Source of the DNA: Balaenoptera acutorostrata
Lineage: Eukaryota; Chordata; Mammalia; Artiodactyla; Balaenopteridae
DNA length: 64,000 nt
Assembly (NCBI RefSeq): GCF_949987535.1
Contig: NC_080075.1
Coordinates: 55,917,636 to 55,981,635, forward strand
Reading direction: 5' to 3'
Below the pieces are notes generated by a model. That model was not told the origin of the DNA and did no database searches. It worked only from the letters and a program-made list of their open reading frames with translations. Made by a program: the position numbers and the translations under genes. Below are positions 1-11,234 of this stretch, piece after piece (the first letter of the stretch is position 1; every line of letters starts with the position of its first letter).

Positions 1-886
1 AAAAATCACACCCTCTAATGCCCAAGTGGTCCCCTTACCTCGTCATACCAGGCTCCAGAGACCTTCTCAAAATTAACTGCCTGCACAATTTCCCAAAATA
101 CCACAATGAACTCACTCTTTATTTTCCCCAAACTCCTCTGTTTGCTAAGGCAGTTTTGTACTGTCACTAATATTTTAAAGTTAAAATTAAAAAGAAAAAC
201 CATAGCCTTTCCCAGAGAGATCTGAAGTCCTGAGCAGGGTTCCCAGGAAGTTGGCCAGATGGGTATTTATCAGGCTAACTAGGAAAGAAGAATAGTTTCA
301 GGGAATCAGAAGATAAAAACAAAACAACAACAAAAAAATAGGCAATGAAAGACTTGTAAGACAAAGGAGATGGAGAAAGAAGATTAAAAGAAGTAAAGAT
401 GATTACTAAGTCACAAAGTCCAGGCTGGTCATTGGCCAAGTGAATCCCACACCTTTCCAGAAAGCAGATGGATTTGTCTTAAGTCACACAATCTATTCTC
501 CCCATCCCTTGGACCACTAAGTGAGCTCACCTTCCTTCCATTGTCCCTCCAAGTAACCCAGGTCTAGCCAGTTTCTAGGGCAGGGTATTGGGAGGATGGA
601 CTTTCCTTGGGAAGCTTAACATAGGTGAACAAGCCCCAGGTCCCTACAGATACAGCCATCATGGCCATAGTGCCCGTGGAACTTACATCTTTTCCCTTGG
701 CTTCAAAAACCTGCTTAAATTAAACTTTTTCTGAAAAGTTTTATGTTCCATGGAGACTATGACCAGAATTCTATTCTGCATGTAGAGAGAGGGATAACGA
801 GGTCAAAAACAATAATGCTTTCAATAACTGAAAGCAAAGCAATCCAGAATCCAACCCTGTGCTCCTTCAAGGCACACAGGCTCTAA

Positions 887-888
<2 letters not shown>
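1..888. other. unique non-coding stretch
   Basis: No recognisable gene or full repeat. There is an A-rich run near 318-339. Frames are at most about 62 codons and have no recognisable domain. Confidence 0.5.

Positions 889-930
<42 letters not shown>
889..930. repeat. (AC)n microsatellite
   Basis: About 21 uninterrupted AC units. The open frames crossing it on both strands encode only Thr-His or Cys-Val runs and are artefacts of the repeat. Confidence 0.97.
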
Positions 931-933
<3 letters not shown>

Positions 934-1914
934 ATGTGTCCCACCCACCCGATGCTGACACCTCTTTCCAGGGAACACTGCAGTCTGGAAAAATTAATGA
1001 ATTTCCAGGATTGCTTCTTAGGGCCTCAGAAACTCCTATCTCTCCATGAGATGTCTTCCAGAGAGACAGGAGAATGTTGGGGAAAGAATAGTCACTATGT
1101 GAGGAGAAAAATGTATTTCTAAGAGCTCTACAAAACAACAGAGACATCTGCTAAATTTGGGGTCTCAAATCTATAAACTCCCATACACAGAAAATGAAAA
1201 ACATCAAGAACAAAAGATGGGGGTGGGGGAGGGGAAAACCTTTTTTTCTTTGCAGTTTAATGAACCTAAGAAAATATTCTGAAGCCATAGATGCTTAAGG
1301 GAGATCCAGTTAGCTTAGGTCTTAGTGCTAATGAAGTACAAATGGAGATCAATTCCCCAAATGAGTAAGTTATCTCTGTCCAGAGGGAAAATATTACCGG
1401 CCACAGGCCCTGCCTTGAATCTCAGCAAACTTCTTGCACGTATCCATTCTTGGTCACCAGGGCTCTGGGGAAGAAGTAGTTATGGCCAAATATTACCCAA
1501 CTTCTCTCCTAAAAACCCAACTCCTATCCTATACCTTACTCCCTCAGGGCAGCCCCAGAGCTGTGTCTTTACTTACAGAAGATGGCACTTTCCTAAACTG
1601 GAAATCTGGGCCCTGAATACAGTGCAGTCACCTGCCCACCCTTTCAGTAGGTCTTGGCTTAAGCATTAACTGGGACTAGACAACAAAGGTTAAGCTGCAG
1701 TTAAGGTCTACCACAGTCTTAAGAATTCAAGAATCCCTAGTGATGTTTTAGCACTGGCCCTGGCCAAAGCACATCTCTACAGTGCTAGTGAGTCTGGCTA
1801 CCCCTAATAGGTCGTGAGATGCCTAGGAGGAGAGAATTGAAATCTACCTAGAGGAAAGCCTTGAAAAGAAACTTCATTTTCTGGGAGAAAAAAGAAAGGG
1901 TTGAATGAGAGGTA
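931..1914. other. unique non-coding stretch
   Basis: No recognisable repeat. A G-rich run lies near 1219-1235. The longest frame is 114 codons (1325-1669, +), with no recognisable domain or clear splice signals, so I do not call it a gene. Confidence 0.5.
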
Positions 1915-2462
1915 TGGTGGCCAGTCTCCACAATGACCCCCAGGGATCCCTACCTCCTGGTATTAACACCTTCAATGTAGGCCCCTCCTACAATGACTAG
2001 AGATGCCCTGCTGACTCGTGTGACCAAAAAGATTTTGCAGAAATGACAGAGTGTGACTTCTGAGGCTAGGTCATAAAAGACATTGCAGCTTCCACCTTGC
2101 TCTTTCTTGGATCACTCTTGGAAAGCCAGCTGCCATGTTCTGAGGACACGCAAACAGCCCTACGGAGAGGTCCATTCGGTGGGAAACTGAAACCTCCTGC
2201 CAGTCAACACTGACTCATGAGTCAGGTGTGTCAGCCATCCTGGAATTGGATCCTCCAGCCCCATTTGAGCCCTTGGTCAGCCACAGCCCTGGCCAACATC
2301 TTGACTGCACCCTCACGAGAGACCACAGGCCAGAGCCATCCAGCTAAAGCTACTCCTGAATTCCTGACCCACAGAAACTGTAAGGAATAATACCAATTTC
2401 TTATTGTCTTAAGCTACTAAATTTGGGATAATCTGTTACTCAGCAATAGATATCTAATTCAG
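1915..2462 (+). mobile_element. MaLR-type solo LTR (MLT1-like)
   Basis: The segment follows the MLT1-type LTR consensus end to end. It opens with a GGTGGCCAGTCTCC-like 5' part. The middle holds the 'GCCAGCTGCCATGTT' block near 2127, and the 3' part holds 'CCTGACCCACAGAAACTG' followed by 'TTAAGCTACTAAATTTGGG' near 2365-2430. It ends in the usual 'CAGCAATAGATATCTAATTCA'-like tail. No internal retroviral region or second LTR is next to it, so it is probably a solo LTR. It has no coding capacity. Subfamily not assigned. Confidence 0.82.
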
Positions 2463-2534
2463 GAGGTAATAGATAAACCAAGCAGGAGAGACTTAGGGTA
2501 AACATCAGAAGGAAAATGTTTTAACTGTGAGAAC

Positions 2535-2640
2535 TGTTCATTCAACTCAACCAATATTTACTGAGTGCCTCCGGGATGCTAGGTACCAGGCCTTTGTGTT
2601 ACACATTTATCCTGCCTATGGGGAGGGACAAAGGAAAATA
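2535..2640 (-). mobile_element. L2-like 3' end fragment (uncertain)
   Basis: It contains the reversed L2-tail pattern 'CAATATTTACTGAGTGCCT' followed by a 'GCTAGGTACCAGGC'-like block. It is short and diverged. Confidence 0.4.
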
Positions 2641-3022
2641 AATACTGAGAGGAAAGATTATATTAGAATGACTATCACATGGATCCTAGCGCCTATGTAA
2701 AAGTGAGTTAGGCTGACCTGGCTCCTGAGAGCTGGAAATTCAGAGGTACTGGTGTCCTGAAAACCAAATGATCCCTGTTACTTTCAGCTCCACTGTGTCA
2801 GCTTTATCCCTCAAGCTTGAGGCTTAAAGCCCTGTTAAAACACAGATCCTGTGGGAGGGCCATTATGAGTTTAGTATGAATGAATTTCAGATCCTTTTTG
2901 GGGAGGTTGTACTGGGAAGCTAGAAAAATCATGTAGAACCTGCAGGGAGAGTGGTGTTAGGAGATAAACTTTGGAAATTTTACAGTCTAAAGCAAAAGAC
3001 AAAATCCATTTGTAAACAAATC
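2641..3022. other. unique non-coding stretch
   Basis: No repeat or coding signal that I can support. Confidence 0.45.
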
Positions 3023-3245
3023 TAATAATAGAAATAATAGGTACCATTTACTGTACGGTGTGTGATTAAAACATATTTTCTCTGCTTCTTGAAAGGATCC
3101 TACAAGATCAGTATTATTCTCTCCACTATGCAAATGAGGAAACTGGGGCTAAGAAAATCTCGATAACTCACCCAAGGGTGCATTGTTATTAAGTGGTAGA
3201 GCCTGATTTTGTACCAAGGACTGTCTTGCTCCAAAGTTCACAAGT
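3023..3245 (-). mobile_element. MIR SINE
   Basis: Reads as reverse-complement MIR: 'GGTACCATTTACTG' near 3041, 'GCAAATGAGGAAACTGGGG' near 3130, then 'CTCACCCAAGGGTGCA', 'TAAGTGGTAGAGCCTGATTTT' shortened to its core, and a final discriminator-like end. This is an ancient tRNA-derived SINE shared by all mammals. Confidence 0.8.
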
Positions 3246-4617
3246 TCATGGTTTCCCCACCATGCTACACATAGTAAAGAAAATAAAACGGACATTTTTC
3301 TCCCCTTTCTTCTTATATAGAAACTGGAAAAAAAACACTCAAGAAAATTCAAGCATGCTGTTTCTGTTATTCTAACGGTGGTTTATAGATTTTTTTTTAA
3401 AATGAACTTTCTTTCTCCAATGCTGTAAATGAAAAAGCTATGTGAAAAATTAATAGCAGATTGGAAGGAGAGAGACCCATTTCTTTTAAGTGAATGTAGG
3501 GTTTGATGAGAAATTCTGAAAGTTGTTTTGGAAAACAGGCAGCTGGCAAAGTAACAGAAAATGAAAATTCATAGAGACGACAGTCTCTCATCACACAGCA
3601 CACATGCCAGGGAGCTCAGGGGAGTGACAGGAATACGACCAGAGCCCCTGCTTTCAGCCGATTTGTACTGCTTCCAGGCATTTCCTACAGAATTGTGAAA
3701 GGCAGGAGGAGACGTGAGGTATGATGCAGGAGCAGATATACTCACCACATAGGCAACAACCTCCTGGAACAAAAAGTTTCTATCTGCTTGAGCCAAGCAA
3801 GGAAGAAAGCTTTAGGTCAAGGTGTTCCCTAAACCTGCCTCAAGCCAGCTTGAGGTCGGCAGGAACACGGGGTCAAGAAGGAAAGCGTATTCTCTTTTCC
3901 ACCTCAGTCCCCTCTTCACTCCTGAGGCTACAAAAAAATTAGAAGTGAGAAGCTAAAATAGCAAGTGTGCGTGTGTGTGTGTTTTTAAGGTAGAAGTATT
4001 AAAATGACGATATGACATTATATCTTTTATTCTTTCAAATCATCTTCCTGAGAAAAAAAGACTGCAGTGTTGAAGAAGGCAAGGCATCCCTCCTTTATTC
4101 TGGAGCTGCTCTGGCCACTCTGGTGAGCAGTCTGGCCCAAATGACCTACTGGAAAGGAGAGCTCTTAATGCATCTACTGCTGGTGGGTAGAACAGGACAA
4201 CAATTTTGTTCTTGCACTAGGGAAGTCTGGGGTTTTTTTAATAAGCTCGCACAATATTCTTCCCCCTTATTTGCTGCTCAAGAGGATGCCAGTTGATCTC
4301 TGGGTGAGAGCGACCTGAAACTTGACAAATCATTAACCAGAACTTCTGGTTGATTCTCAACCTATCAACCTGAAATGTACACCCATTAGACCCCCAACTT
4401 GGCTCTCTCTCACGTTGATGCCCTGCTTGAAAACCTATCTAGCTATCAGAAATGGCTTCTCACTCCTCAAGGGGACATCTCATTTCCTGTTGGAGTGTGA
4501 TGGCAAGGGAGCTCAGAATAAAAGGCCAGAAGGAATGGAAAAAAGGTTCTTCTCTCTTTCAGATAAAGCCAGAGTCAATGGCCATTGTCAGACAACGGCC
4601 ACAGTTTCTTATCAAAT
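3246..4617. other. unique non-coding stretch with short GT run
   Basis: There is a small GT run at about 3967-3982. Frames are at most 94 codons (4012-4296, +) and match nothing I recognise. No recognised repeat. Confidence 0.5.
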
Positions 4618-4627
4618 CTGAATTAGA

Positions 4628-4977
4628 GGGACTTCCCTGGTGGTGCAGTGGTTAAGAATCCGCCTGCCAATGCAGGGGACATGGGTTCGAGCCCTGGTCT
4701 GGGAAGATCCCACATGCGGCGGAGCAACTAAGCCCGGGCGCCACAACTACTGAGCCTGAGCTCTAGAGCCTGCAAGCCACAACTACTGAGCCTGTGTGCC
4801 ACAACTACTGAAGCCTGCACGCCTAGAGCCAGTGCTCTGCAACAAGAGAAGTCACTGAATGAGAAGCCAGTGCACCACAACTAAGAGTAGCCCCCGCGCG
4901 CTGCAACTAGAGAAAGTCCATGCGCAGCAACAAAGACCCAACGCAGCCAAAAAAAAAAAAAAACAAAAAACAAAAAA
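4628..4977 (+). mobile_element. CHR-type SINE, long form with CCACAACTACTGAG array
   Basis: Full-length cetacean tRNA-Glu-derived SINE. The tRNA-like head starts 'GGGACTTCCCTGGTGGTGC' and carries a B box 'GGGTTCGAGCCC'. The body has three copies of the 'CCACAACTACTGA' motif at about 4741-4815. It ends in an A-rich tail. A perfect 10 bp TSD, CTGAATTAGA, lies at 4618-4627 and 4978-4987, showing retrotransposition by L1 machinery. Confidence 0.96.
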
Positions 4978-5070
4978 CTGAATTAGAAAACAGAAGAACC
5001 CAAATTAAGTCCAGTAACATAGTTCCATCACTGTTTTCTTCTAAATAACCTAAATTCACCTCCTTAAAGT

Positions 5071-5252
5071 CTCAAACTCCAACATGCACCAGAATTGCTT
5101 GGAGAACTTCTTGAAACATACTGCTGGACCCATCCCCAGAGTTTCTGATTCAGCAAGTTTGGGGAGGGGCTGAGAATTTCATTTCTAATAAGTTGGCAGG
5201 TGATCCTAATGCTGCTGGTCCAGGACCAAATTCTAAGAACAGTCTAGACCAC
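5071..5252. mobile_element. MER5A-type hAT non-autonomous element
   Basis: It follows the MER5A consensus: 'CTCAAACTCCAACATGCACC' near the left end, 'CCCCAGAGTTTCTGATTCAG' in the middle, 'GAGAATTTCATTTCTAATAAG', then 'GGTGATCCTAATGCTGCTGG'. The terminal inverted repeats have decayed. Orientation is not assigned because the ends are inverted repeats. Confidence 0.8.
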
Positions 5253-5370
5253 ATTATCCCTTATCGGAATCACCTAAAAGTGATACACTTATTTATTCAA
5301 AAGAAATTAGGGCCTTGCTTAGGATGTAGAAAAAGCTGGAAAGACCATCACTTCCACCATTACAACAAAA

Positions 5371-6775
5371 AATAGACAAATAAATCAATGGACCAGAACA
5401 GAGTCCAGAGATTAGTCTACACATACAGTTTCAACTGATTTTCAATAAGGTAGAAAGGCAATTCAAAGGAGAAATTACAGTCTTTTCAACAAATGATGCT
5501 GGAATAATTGAATATCCACATGCAAAAAATAAGCACAGTTTCATACCTTGCATATTGTACAAAAATTAACTCAGAATAAATGACAGAAAAAATGTGAAAC
5601 CTAAAACTATAAAACATCTGGAGAAAAATGTTGGAAAAAAATCTTTGTGACCACAAGGTTAGGCAAAGCTTTATTAGCTATGACACTAAAAGTATAATTC
5701 ATAAAAGATTGATAAATTGAACATCAAGATTAATAACTGCTGTTCAAAAGACATTGTTAATAGAATGAAAAGATAAGTCCCCAAATGGGGAAAATATCTG
5801 CAAAATACATAGCTGGTAAAGCCGATATCTAGAATATACAGAACTCTCAAAACCCAGTAATAAGGAAACAACCCAAATTTTAAAAAATGGGCTATTTGAA
5901 AGCCAGCTCACCAAAAAAGATATATGGATGGCAATTAATCATAAAAAGATGCTGAACATCACTTTTAGGAAAATGAAAATTAAAACCACAGTGAAACCAC
6001 TACATTTGTTAGAATGACTAACATTAAAATAACAACAACAATAGTATTAACATAAAGCTTGAAAATATCAAGTGCTGGTGAGGATGCAGCGTAATTGGAA
6101 CTTTCATTGCTGGTGGGAAAACAAAATAGTTTCTCCACTTAGGAAAACAGTTTGCAGTTTCTTACAAAATCAAACACACACTTACCATGCACGATCCAGC
6201 AGTCCCATCCCTAGGTATTTACTCAAATGAAATGAAAACTTATATTCACATGAAAACCTATATGCAAATATCCATAGCAGCTTTATTTGTAATCATCAAA
6301 AACTGGAAATAATCCAAAGGTCCCTCAACTGGGGGACAGGTAAACAAACTGGTGTACATCCATACGGTGGAATTCTACTTAGCAAAGGAAGGAACAAATT
6401 ACTGATACAGTCATCAACATGGATGAATCTTAAACGTACCATGCTAAATGAGAAAAAAAAAAAAGCTAAGCTCAGTGGGTTACATACTGTATAATTCCAT
6501 GTGAATGACATTGTAGAAAAGGCAATACTTTAGGCACTGAAAAAGAATCAGTGGTTGCCAGGGCTTGGGGGAGAGCAAAGGGTTTGACTATGACAGGGAA
6601 AGATAATGGGAGAATTTTGGAAGGTGGTGAAACTATTCTATATTTTGATCGTAGTAGAGGATACCTGACTGTATGTATTTGTCAAAACTCACAAAACTGT
6701 ATGCTAAAACAAGTGAATGTTGCTGTATCTACATGATACCTTTTTTTCCCTAAAAAAAGGGAAAAAAATAATAAT
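5371..6775 (+). mobile_element. L1M LINE, 3' part of ORF2 plus 3' end (decayed)
   Basis: The order of segments is that of an L1 3' half. It runs from 'AATCAATGGACCAGAACAGAG' through 'CAAGTGCTGGTGAGGATGCAG', 'CCAGCAGTCCCATCCCTAGGTAT', 'ACATGGATGAATCTTAAACG' and 'CAGTGGTTGCCAGGGCTTGGG', ending in an A/T-rich tail at about 6735-6775. It is 5'-truncated, full of stops and not functional. The short frames on both strands are chance. Confidence 0.9.
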
Positions 6776-7160
6776 AGGGAGGACCTACTATAGCCTCAGC
6801 TCTGTGTCAAAAGCTACTAAAGATACAAAGAACTGCCCTGAGGACAGTTTAGAGTGAACATCTGCCTAAACAGGTTTTACAACTAAGACCTCAGGTGAGC
6901 AGAATAGACTGTAAACATGAGTCCAGAGAAAGCCAGGGTATCTGGTATAAACAGGGTCCCCTCCACTGTCTGCTTCTGCCTTTAATCCGTGGGCTTTTCG
7001 TTCTGCCTTCCCCTCTCTCACCACCCTAACCAGGTGGATCGCCCGACTGCCCCCTCACAGAAGTCAATTTAATCCTCCCTCCAAGCTTCTAATTACATCA
7101 GCTCTCCTGTCTAGGACACAGCTTTCTCCCCTCTCCTAATCTCAATCTTTCCCATCCTTT
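6776..7160. other. unique or L2-like stretch before a SINE
   Basis: The last part (about 7060-7160), together with 7547-7640, reads like the 'aagtcc...ccatgaa..cttccctacc' part of an L2 3' end split by the SINE at 7175. The match is weak. No coding signal. Confidence 0.35.
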
Positions 7161-7174
7161 AAGATCTAAACCTT

Positions 7175-7532
7175 TGGGGCTTCCCTGGTGGCGCAGTGGT
7201 TGAGAATCCGCCTGCCAATGCAGGGGACACGGGTTCGAGCCCTGGTCTGGGAAGATCCCACATGCCGTGGAGCAACTAGGCCCGTGCGCCACAACTACTG
7301 AGCCTGCGCATCTGGAGCCTGTGCTCCGCAACAAGAGAGGCCGCAATAGTGAAAGGCCCGCGCACCGCGATGAAGAGTGGCCCCCGCTTGCTGCAACTAG
7401 AGAAAGCCCTCGCACAGAAACGAAGACCCAACGCAGTCAAAAATAAATAAATTTAAAAAAATAATCTGTTTAAAAAAAAACAAACAAAAACAAAAAAAAA
7501 CAACACTTAATAAAAAAAAAAAAAAAAAAAAA
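7175..7532 (+). mobile_element. CHR-type SINE, short form
   Basis: Head 'GGGGCTTCCCTGGTGGCGCA', B box 'GGGTTCGAGCCC', body ending 'AACGAAGACCCAACGCAGTC', then a long A-rich tail with a pure A run of about 22. The TSD is a perfect 14 bp, AAGATCTAAACCTT, at 7161-7174 and 7533-7546. Confidence 0.97.
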
Positions 7533-7546
7533 AAGATCTAAACCTT

Positions 7547-8425
7547 CCATGAAACTTTCCCTACCAGAGCAGGGATCTCCTCCTCTTTGAAGCACCTTAG
7601 GACTTGGAGTCTTCACTATTCAATTTGATATTCATCCATTAAACATTCATTATACACTTTGCGTGCTTGAAGTGGTTTTCCTTTTGTTTCCTATTGTAAC
7701 TACACTGCTAGTTACTTTAGAAGAGGAAGCCCTTAAGATTTCTCGTGTCCATCTCCCCAACCTCACCCCAGCACCTCCATTGCCTAATTCAAACCATCAA
7801 CTGAATGAAATATCAACCACAGTAGGTAAGAGATGCAATGTGGTATTAAACATATTGCAATTCATCTGCTCATGGCTCAAAATCTTTGTAGATTTTTTCC
7901 TTGCATACAAGGTGATTAAAATGTCTTTTCACAAAATAAAAGCCATTCCTGGTACTAAGCAATTTAACAATCCCTAAAGGATCCACAATAGCACAGTAAG
8001 TACATGCATTTCTTGATGTGTAATTGTTTCCACTGTATTAGATTCATTTCCTGATGTCACATTAAAATGAGGGTTGGGTTATTTTCTTTTTTTTTAAACA
8101 ATAATCAAATAAATTCTATACATTTATTTTTTTTTCTTCTAGAAGTCTTTGGCCAAGCATCTTGAGCTAATAGACCCCCTCTACAGATGTTTCCAATTTT
8201 CATGCATGCTTATGTTTAACTTAGATAGGCCAATTTAATTAGTCTTTTAATCCTGCAGAACAGTGATGCAAGAAGAACATCATGCTGGGTTATTGCCATT
8301 GTATTCCGAATCTCATGTTACATTTCATTATTTGTCCTTTGCTTAGTTTATGGTAAATAATAAATGGAAAATGCAATATTGATAAAGAAATTATTTTTTC
8401 TTCAGAAATTTTCCAGCTGGCATTT
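7547..8425. other. AT-rich non-coding stretch, possibly containing a conserved element
   Basis: It begins with what may be the continuation of an L2 fragment (to about 7640). The part at about 8140-8360 is AT-rich, repeat-free and contains homeodomain-like TTAATTA cores and CATGCATGC. The 104-codon frame at 7663-7977 is not recognised. Confidence 0.45.
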
Positions 8426-8441
8426 AAACTCTTTTGACTCT

Positions 8442-8746
8442 AGGGCTTCCCTGGTGGCGCAGTGGTTGAGAATCTGCCTGCTAATGCAGGAGACACGGGT
8501 TCGAGCCCTGGTCTGGGAAGATCCCACATGCCATGGAGCAGCTGGGCCCGTGAGCCACAGCTGCTGAGCCTGCGCGTCTGGAGCCTGTGCCCCGCAACGG
8601 GAGGGGCCGCGATAGTGAAAGGCCCGCGCACCGCGATGAAGAGCGGTCCCCGCACCGCGATGAAGAGTGGCCCCCACTTGCCGCAACTAGAGAAAGCCCT
8701 CGCACGAACCGAAGACCCAGCACAGCCAAAAATAAATAAATAAAAT
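8442..8746 (+). mobile_element. CHR-type SINE with internal 24 bp duplication
   Basis: Standard head and B box. The body carries a 24 bp unit, GCACCGCGATGAAGAG plus GG(T/C)CCCC-type end, twice in tandem at about 8627-8674. The tail is (AATA)n. A perfect 16 bp TSD, AAACTCTTTTGACTCT, lies at 8426-8441 and 8747-8762. The same duplication occurs in the copy at 14348. Confidence 0.97.
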
Positions 8747-8886
8747 AAACTCTTTTGACTCTGTATTGAATTTCTAGCAATAAGGAAGCCATCAGCCTTC
8801 ACTTCGTTTGGATATACAGACTCCATTCAATAATATCATAGTCATGTGTGTGGATGAGTTTGAGAACTGTTTTCTTCCCTGCCCAG

Positions 8887-9033
8887 AATCACTGGGGCTG
8901 CACAAAGATCCCGCGCCCCTCTAAGGCCCCCTTCAAAGTGGAAGGGAGCATTGAAAAGGCCTGGAAAGTTGACGAGATCACTGTCCAAGCTGATAATTTT
9001 GCCAAAGGCCAGCCCTTTCTAGTTATAGCCTAA
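8887..9033 (+). CDS. possible terminal coding exon, unrecognised protein
   Basis: A pyrimidine-rich stretch ending in CCCAG (about 8870-8886) looks like a splice acceptor. It is followed by 48 codons in the frame opening at 8848, ending at TAA 9031-9033. The residues include NHWGCTKIPRPSKAPFKVEG and end in KGQPFLVIA. An AATAAA hexamer sits at 9069-9074, 36 bp after the stop, a plausible poly(A) signal. Charge and residue mix look more protein-like than most frames here. I do not recognise the family. It could equally be an old retrocopy fragment or chance. No upstream exon was identified. Confidence 0.25.
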   Translation, partial: NHWGCTKIPRPSKAPFKVEGSIEKAWKVDEITVQADNFAKGQPFLVIA

Positions 9034-9068
9034 AGGTTCGCGTTTAGGTATTACGACCAGGTAGACAA

Positions 9069-9074
9069 AATAAA
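9069..9074 (+). promoter_or_regulatory. possible polyadenylation hexamer AATAAA
   Basis: AATAAA lies downstream of the stop codon of the possible exon at 8887-9033. The hexamer is common by chance in AT-rich DNA, and support comes only from its position. Confidence 0.25.
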
Positions 9075-9126
9075 ATAGACATGCACGTGCTACTATACCA
9101 GTGAATACAAAACAAAACCACTAGGC

Positions 9127-9317
9127 CAGTGGTTCTCAAACTTTAGCCTGCATCAGAATCCCCGGAGGTTTGTTAAAGCACAGGTTGCTGGGCCCCACCT
9201 GGGTTTCTATTCAGGAGCTCTGGGTTGGGACCTGAGAATGTGCATTTCTAATAAGCTCACTGGTGACACTGATGCCGCTGGGCCATCAAGGGGGTGCACT
9301 TTAAGAATCACGGACTG
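9127..9317. mobile_element. MER5A-type hAT non-autonomous element, near complete
   Basis: It starts with the terminal repeat CAGTGGTTCTCAAACTTTAG and contains 'GTTGCTGGGCCCCACCTGGG' and 'TGAGAATGTGCATTTCTAAT'. It ends AAGAATCACGGACTG, an imperfect inverted match to the start. About 190 bp, the usual length for the family. Confidence 0.88.
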
Positions 9318-9504
9318 CCTGAGACTATCTATGGTCCTGTGGGTCACCAGAATTATCAGAGAATTCTGGACTGAGAGATGGGAAATAGCCCCAGAGAAAA
9401 GAGGAGCAACAGAGACTTCTTTAATCCATCAGTGCTCTGAACCATCCCTCCATCAAGACAGCCCCAGGGGGCCCCAGGGAGGGAGACTCCAGAGGCATTC
9501 TTTT

Positions 9505-9825
9505 TTAATTGAAGTATCACTGATTTACAATATTATGTTAGTTTCAGGTATAAAGTACAGTGATTTTTTGGAGCAGATTATATTCCATTATAGGTAATTA
9601 CAAGATATTGGGTATAATTACCTGTGCTATACAGCAAATCCTTGTTGCTTATCTATTTGATATACAGTAGCTCGTATCTTTTAATCCCACTCTCCTAATC
9701 TCTCCCTCCCTCTCCCCTCTGGCAACGATAAATTTGTTTTCTACATCTGAGTCTGTTACTCTTTTGTATATAGATTCATTTGAATTACTTTTTGGGCTCC
9801 ACCTATAAGTAATATTTCAGAACAG
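9505..9825 (-). mobile_element. L1 3' end, cetartiodactyl-type
   Basis: The stretch from 'TTTTTAATTGAAGTATCACTG' through 'TTAGTTTCAGGTATAAAGTAC', 'CCTGTGCTATACAGCAAATCC' and 'CCACCTATAAGTAATAT' is the reverse complement of the 3' end of the L1s common in cetartiodactyls. It is less decayed than the L1M pieces in the window. Confidence 0.8.
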
Positions 9826-10279
9826 TCATCATCAAAAAGTCTACAAATAGTAAATGCTGAGACAGTCTCAAAAGCAGTGTTCCCAGGGAGTCTGCAGCTC
9901 CCACATCTTGTGAATCTCTGATAGAAGCTTCTAGGAGCAGAACTACTGGGTCAGCCAGGAAGCATCTCCTGAGAGCAGGTGACTGAGACTAGGGACTTGA
10001 TTGGCCGTCGAGCAAACAGTCGTGTGAAGGATATGTAGGTTCAAAAGGGAGAGCAGCACCACCGACAGGAGAACCCTGCAATTCCACGTCCACCCCAGAG
10101 AGCCTGCTGTGCCCAGAACTGAGCCTGGCTCTTCCAGAGGCTGAAGGAGGGACTGTGGGGAATGCACTTCACCCCCAGGAGAGGGCACTGAAGGCTGCAC
10201 ACCCAGATCTGCACTCTTCCGGGGTTTCACCACCTTGGAGAAGCCCTGGTTTAGGATTAGCTTCTTCCTATGTTCTCCC
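9826..10279. other. unique non-coding stretch
   Basis: Nothing recognised. A 96-codon minus-strand frame (9943-10233) has no recognisable motif. Confidence 0.45.
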
Positions 10280-10432
10280 AGCGATAGACCCTGGGGACTT
10301 TAAGCTTTAAAACACACAGAGGCCTTGGCCCTACCCTCAGAGACTCCCATTTAAATGGGGCTGGCCCTCCACAGGGAATTTTTAAACGTTTCCCAGGTGA
10401 TCTTAACCTGGAGTCAAAATTGAGATCCACTG
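10280..10432. mobile_element. MER5-like hAT fragment
   Basis: Contains 'CCTCAGAGACTCCCATTTAAA', 'TTCCCAGGTGATCTTAACC' and the terminal-like 'TTGAGATCCACTG'. It is diverged; the subfamily could also be MER58-like. Confidence 0.6.
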
Positions 10433-10789
10433 GTGAACCAGATCTGGGCTCTGTGGCCCAAAAGAAGCCTATGTTCTTCTTCTCCCTGCCCTTCATCTGG
10501 TGATAAGAGCATTTCCACAGCCAAGAGATTTGTTTTATTGCCCAAACCAAAAGAGTTATAGAAAGTGGCATTTCAATATGTCCTTTTAATTTTTCTGAAT
10601 AGGCAAAGGCACTAGGTAAGATTGCAGGGGAGGGGTGGTACAGCTTCTGTGCCTTGTTAGGAAAATAGACAGCTTTGGTGAATCCATTCACCTCCTTAAG
10701 TGTGCTGCACCCACATCAACTGGCAAATGAGGGTCAGCAGGTGCACAAAAATAACTAGACCTAATACTGCATGACACGCGCCCTCGATC
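10433..10789. other. unique non-coding stretch
   Basis: No recognised repeat. It forms part of a 144-codon minus-strand frame (10257-10691) that also runs through the MER5-like element, so I regard that frame as chance. Confidence 0.45.
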
Positions 10790-10955
10790 CTGCCTGCGCA
10801 TTAGACTCACCTGGAGAGTCCCGAGATTTGCTGGTGCCCACGGCCTACCCCAGACAACTGACTCACAATCTCTGTGGGTGAAGCCCAGGCACCAGTACTT
10901 TAAAGCCCACCAGGAGATTATAATGTGCAGCCAGTGTGGAGAAGCACCCACATTT
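10790..10955. mobile_element. MER5/MER58-like hAT fragment
   Basis: 'GCATTAGACTCACCTGGAGAG' at the left, 'GGCACCAGTACTTTAAAG' in the middle and 'GATTATAATGTGCAGCCAG' near the right end match this hAT-Charlie group. Confidence 0.6.
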
Positions 10956-11234
10956 TTAATGGTGGGGCCATTAAAAATCAGGAGAGGCCCAGGGGGACAT
11001 CAGCATTGATCAAGCCAGCGGTTTCTGACTCAGCAGCTGCCAGTGACACTGAACGAGGGTTTGGGTTCAATGTCTTGGGGCATGACTCAGAAATGGATAT
11101 TGCAGGGGAGGCAGTCCAAGAGGGAAAGAGAGGGAGAAGGAAAGGGAGTTGGTATTCAGGAAGAGGGAAGGAGAGTAGAAGAGGGAGGGACAATTTTAAA
11201 TTGCCCAGGACTGAGAGCCTGGTGATGGAAGATA

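Noticed and set aside
1915..2462. A complete endogenous retrovirus
   Set aside because: Only one LTR is present, with no internal region or partner LTR nearby.
8402..8826. Overlapping ORFs on both strands, up to 128 codons; similar ones at 14275-14789 and 22545-22938
   Set aside because: They translate CHR SINE sequence; the same peptides recur at every SINE copy.
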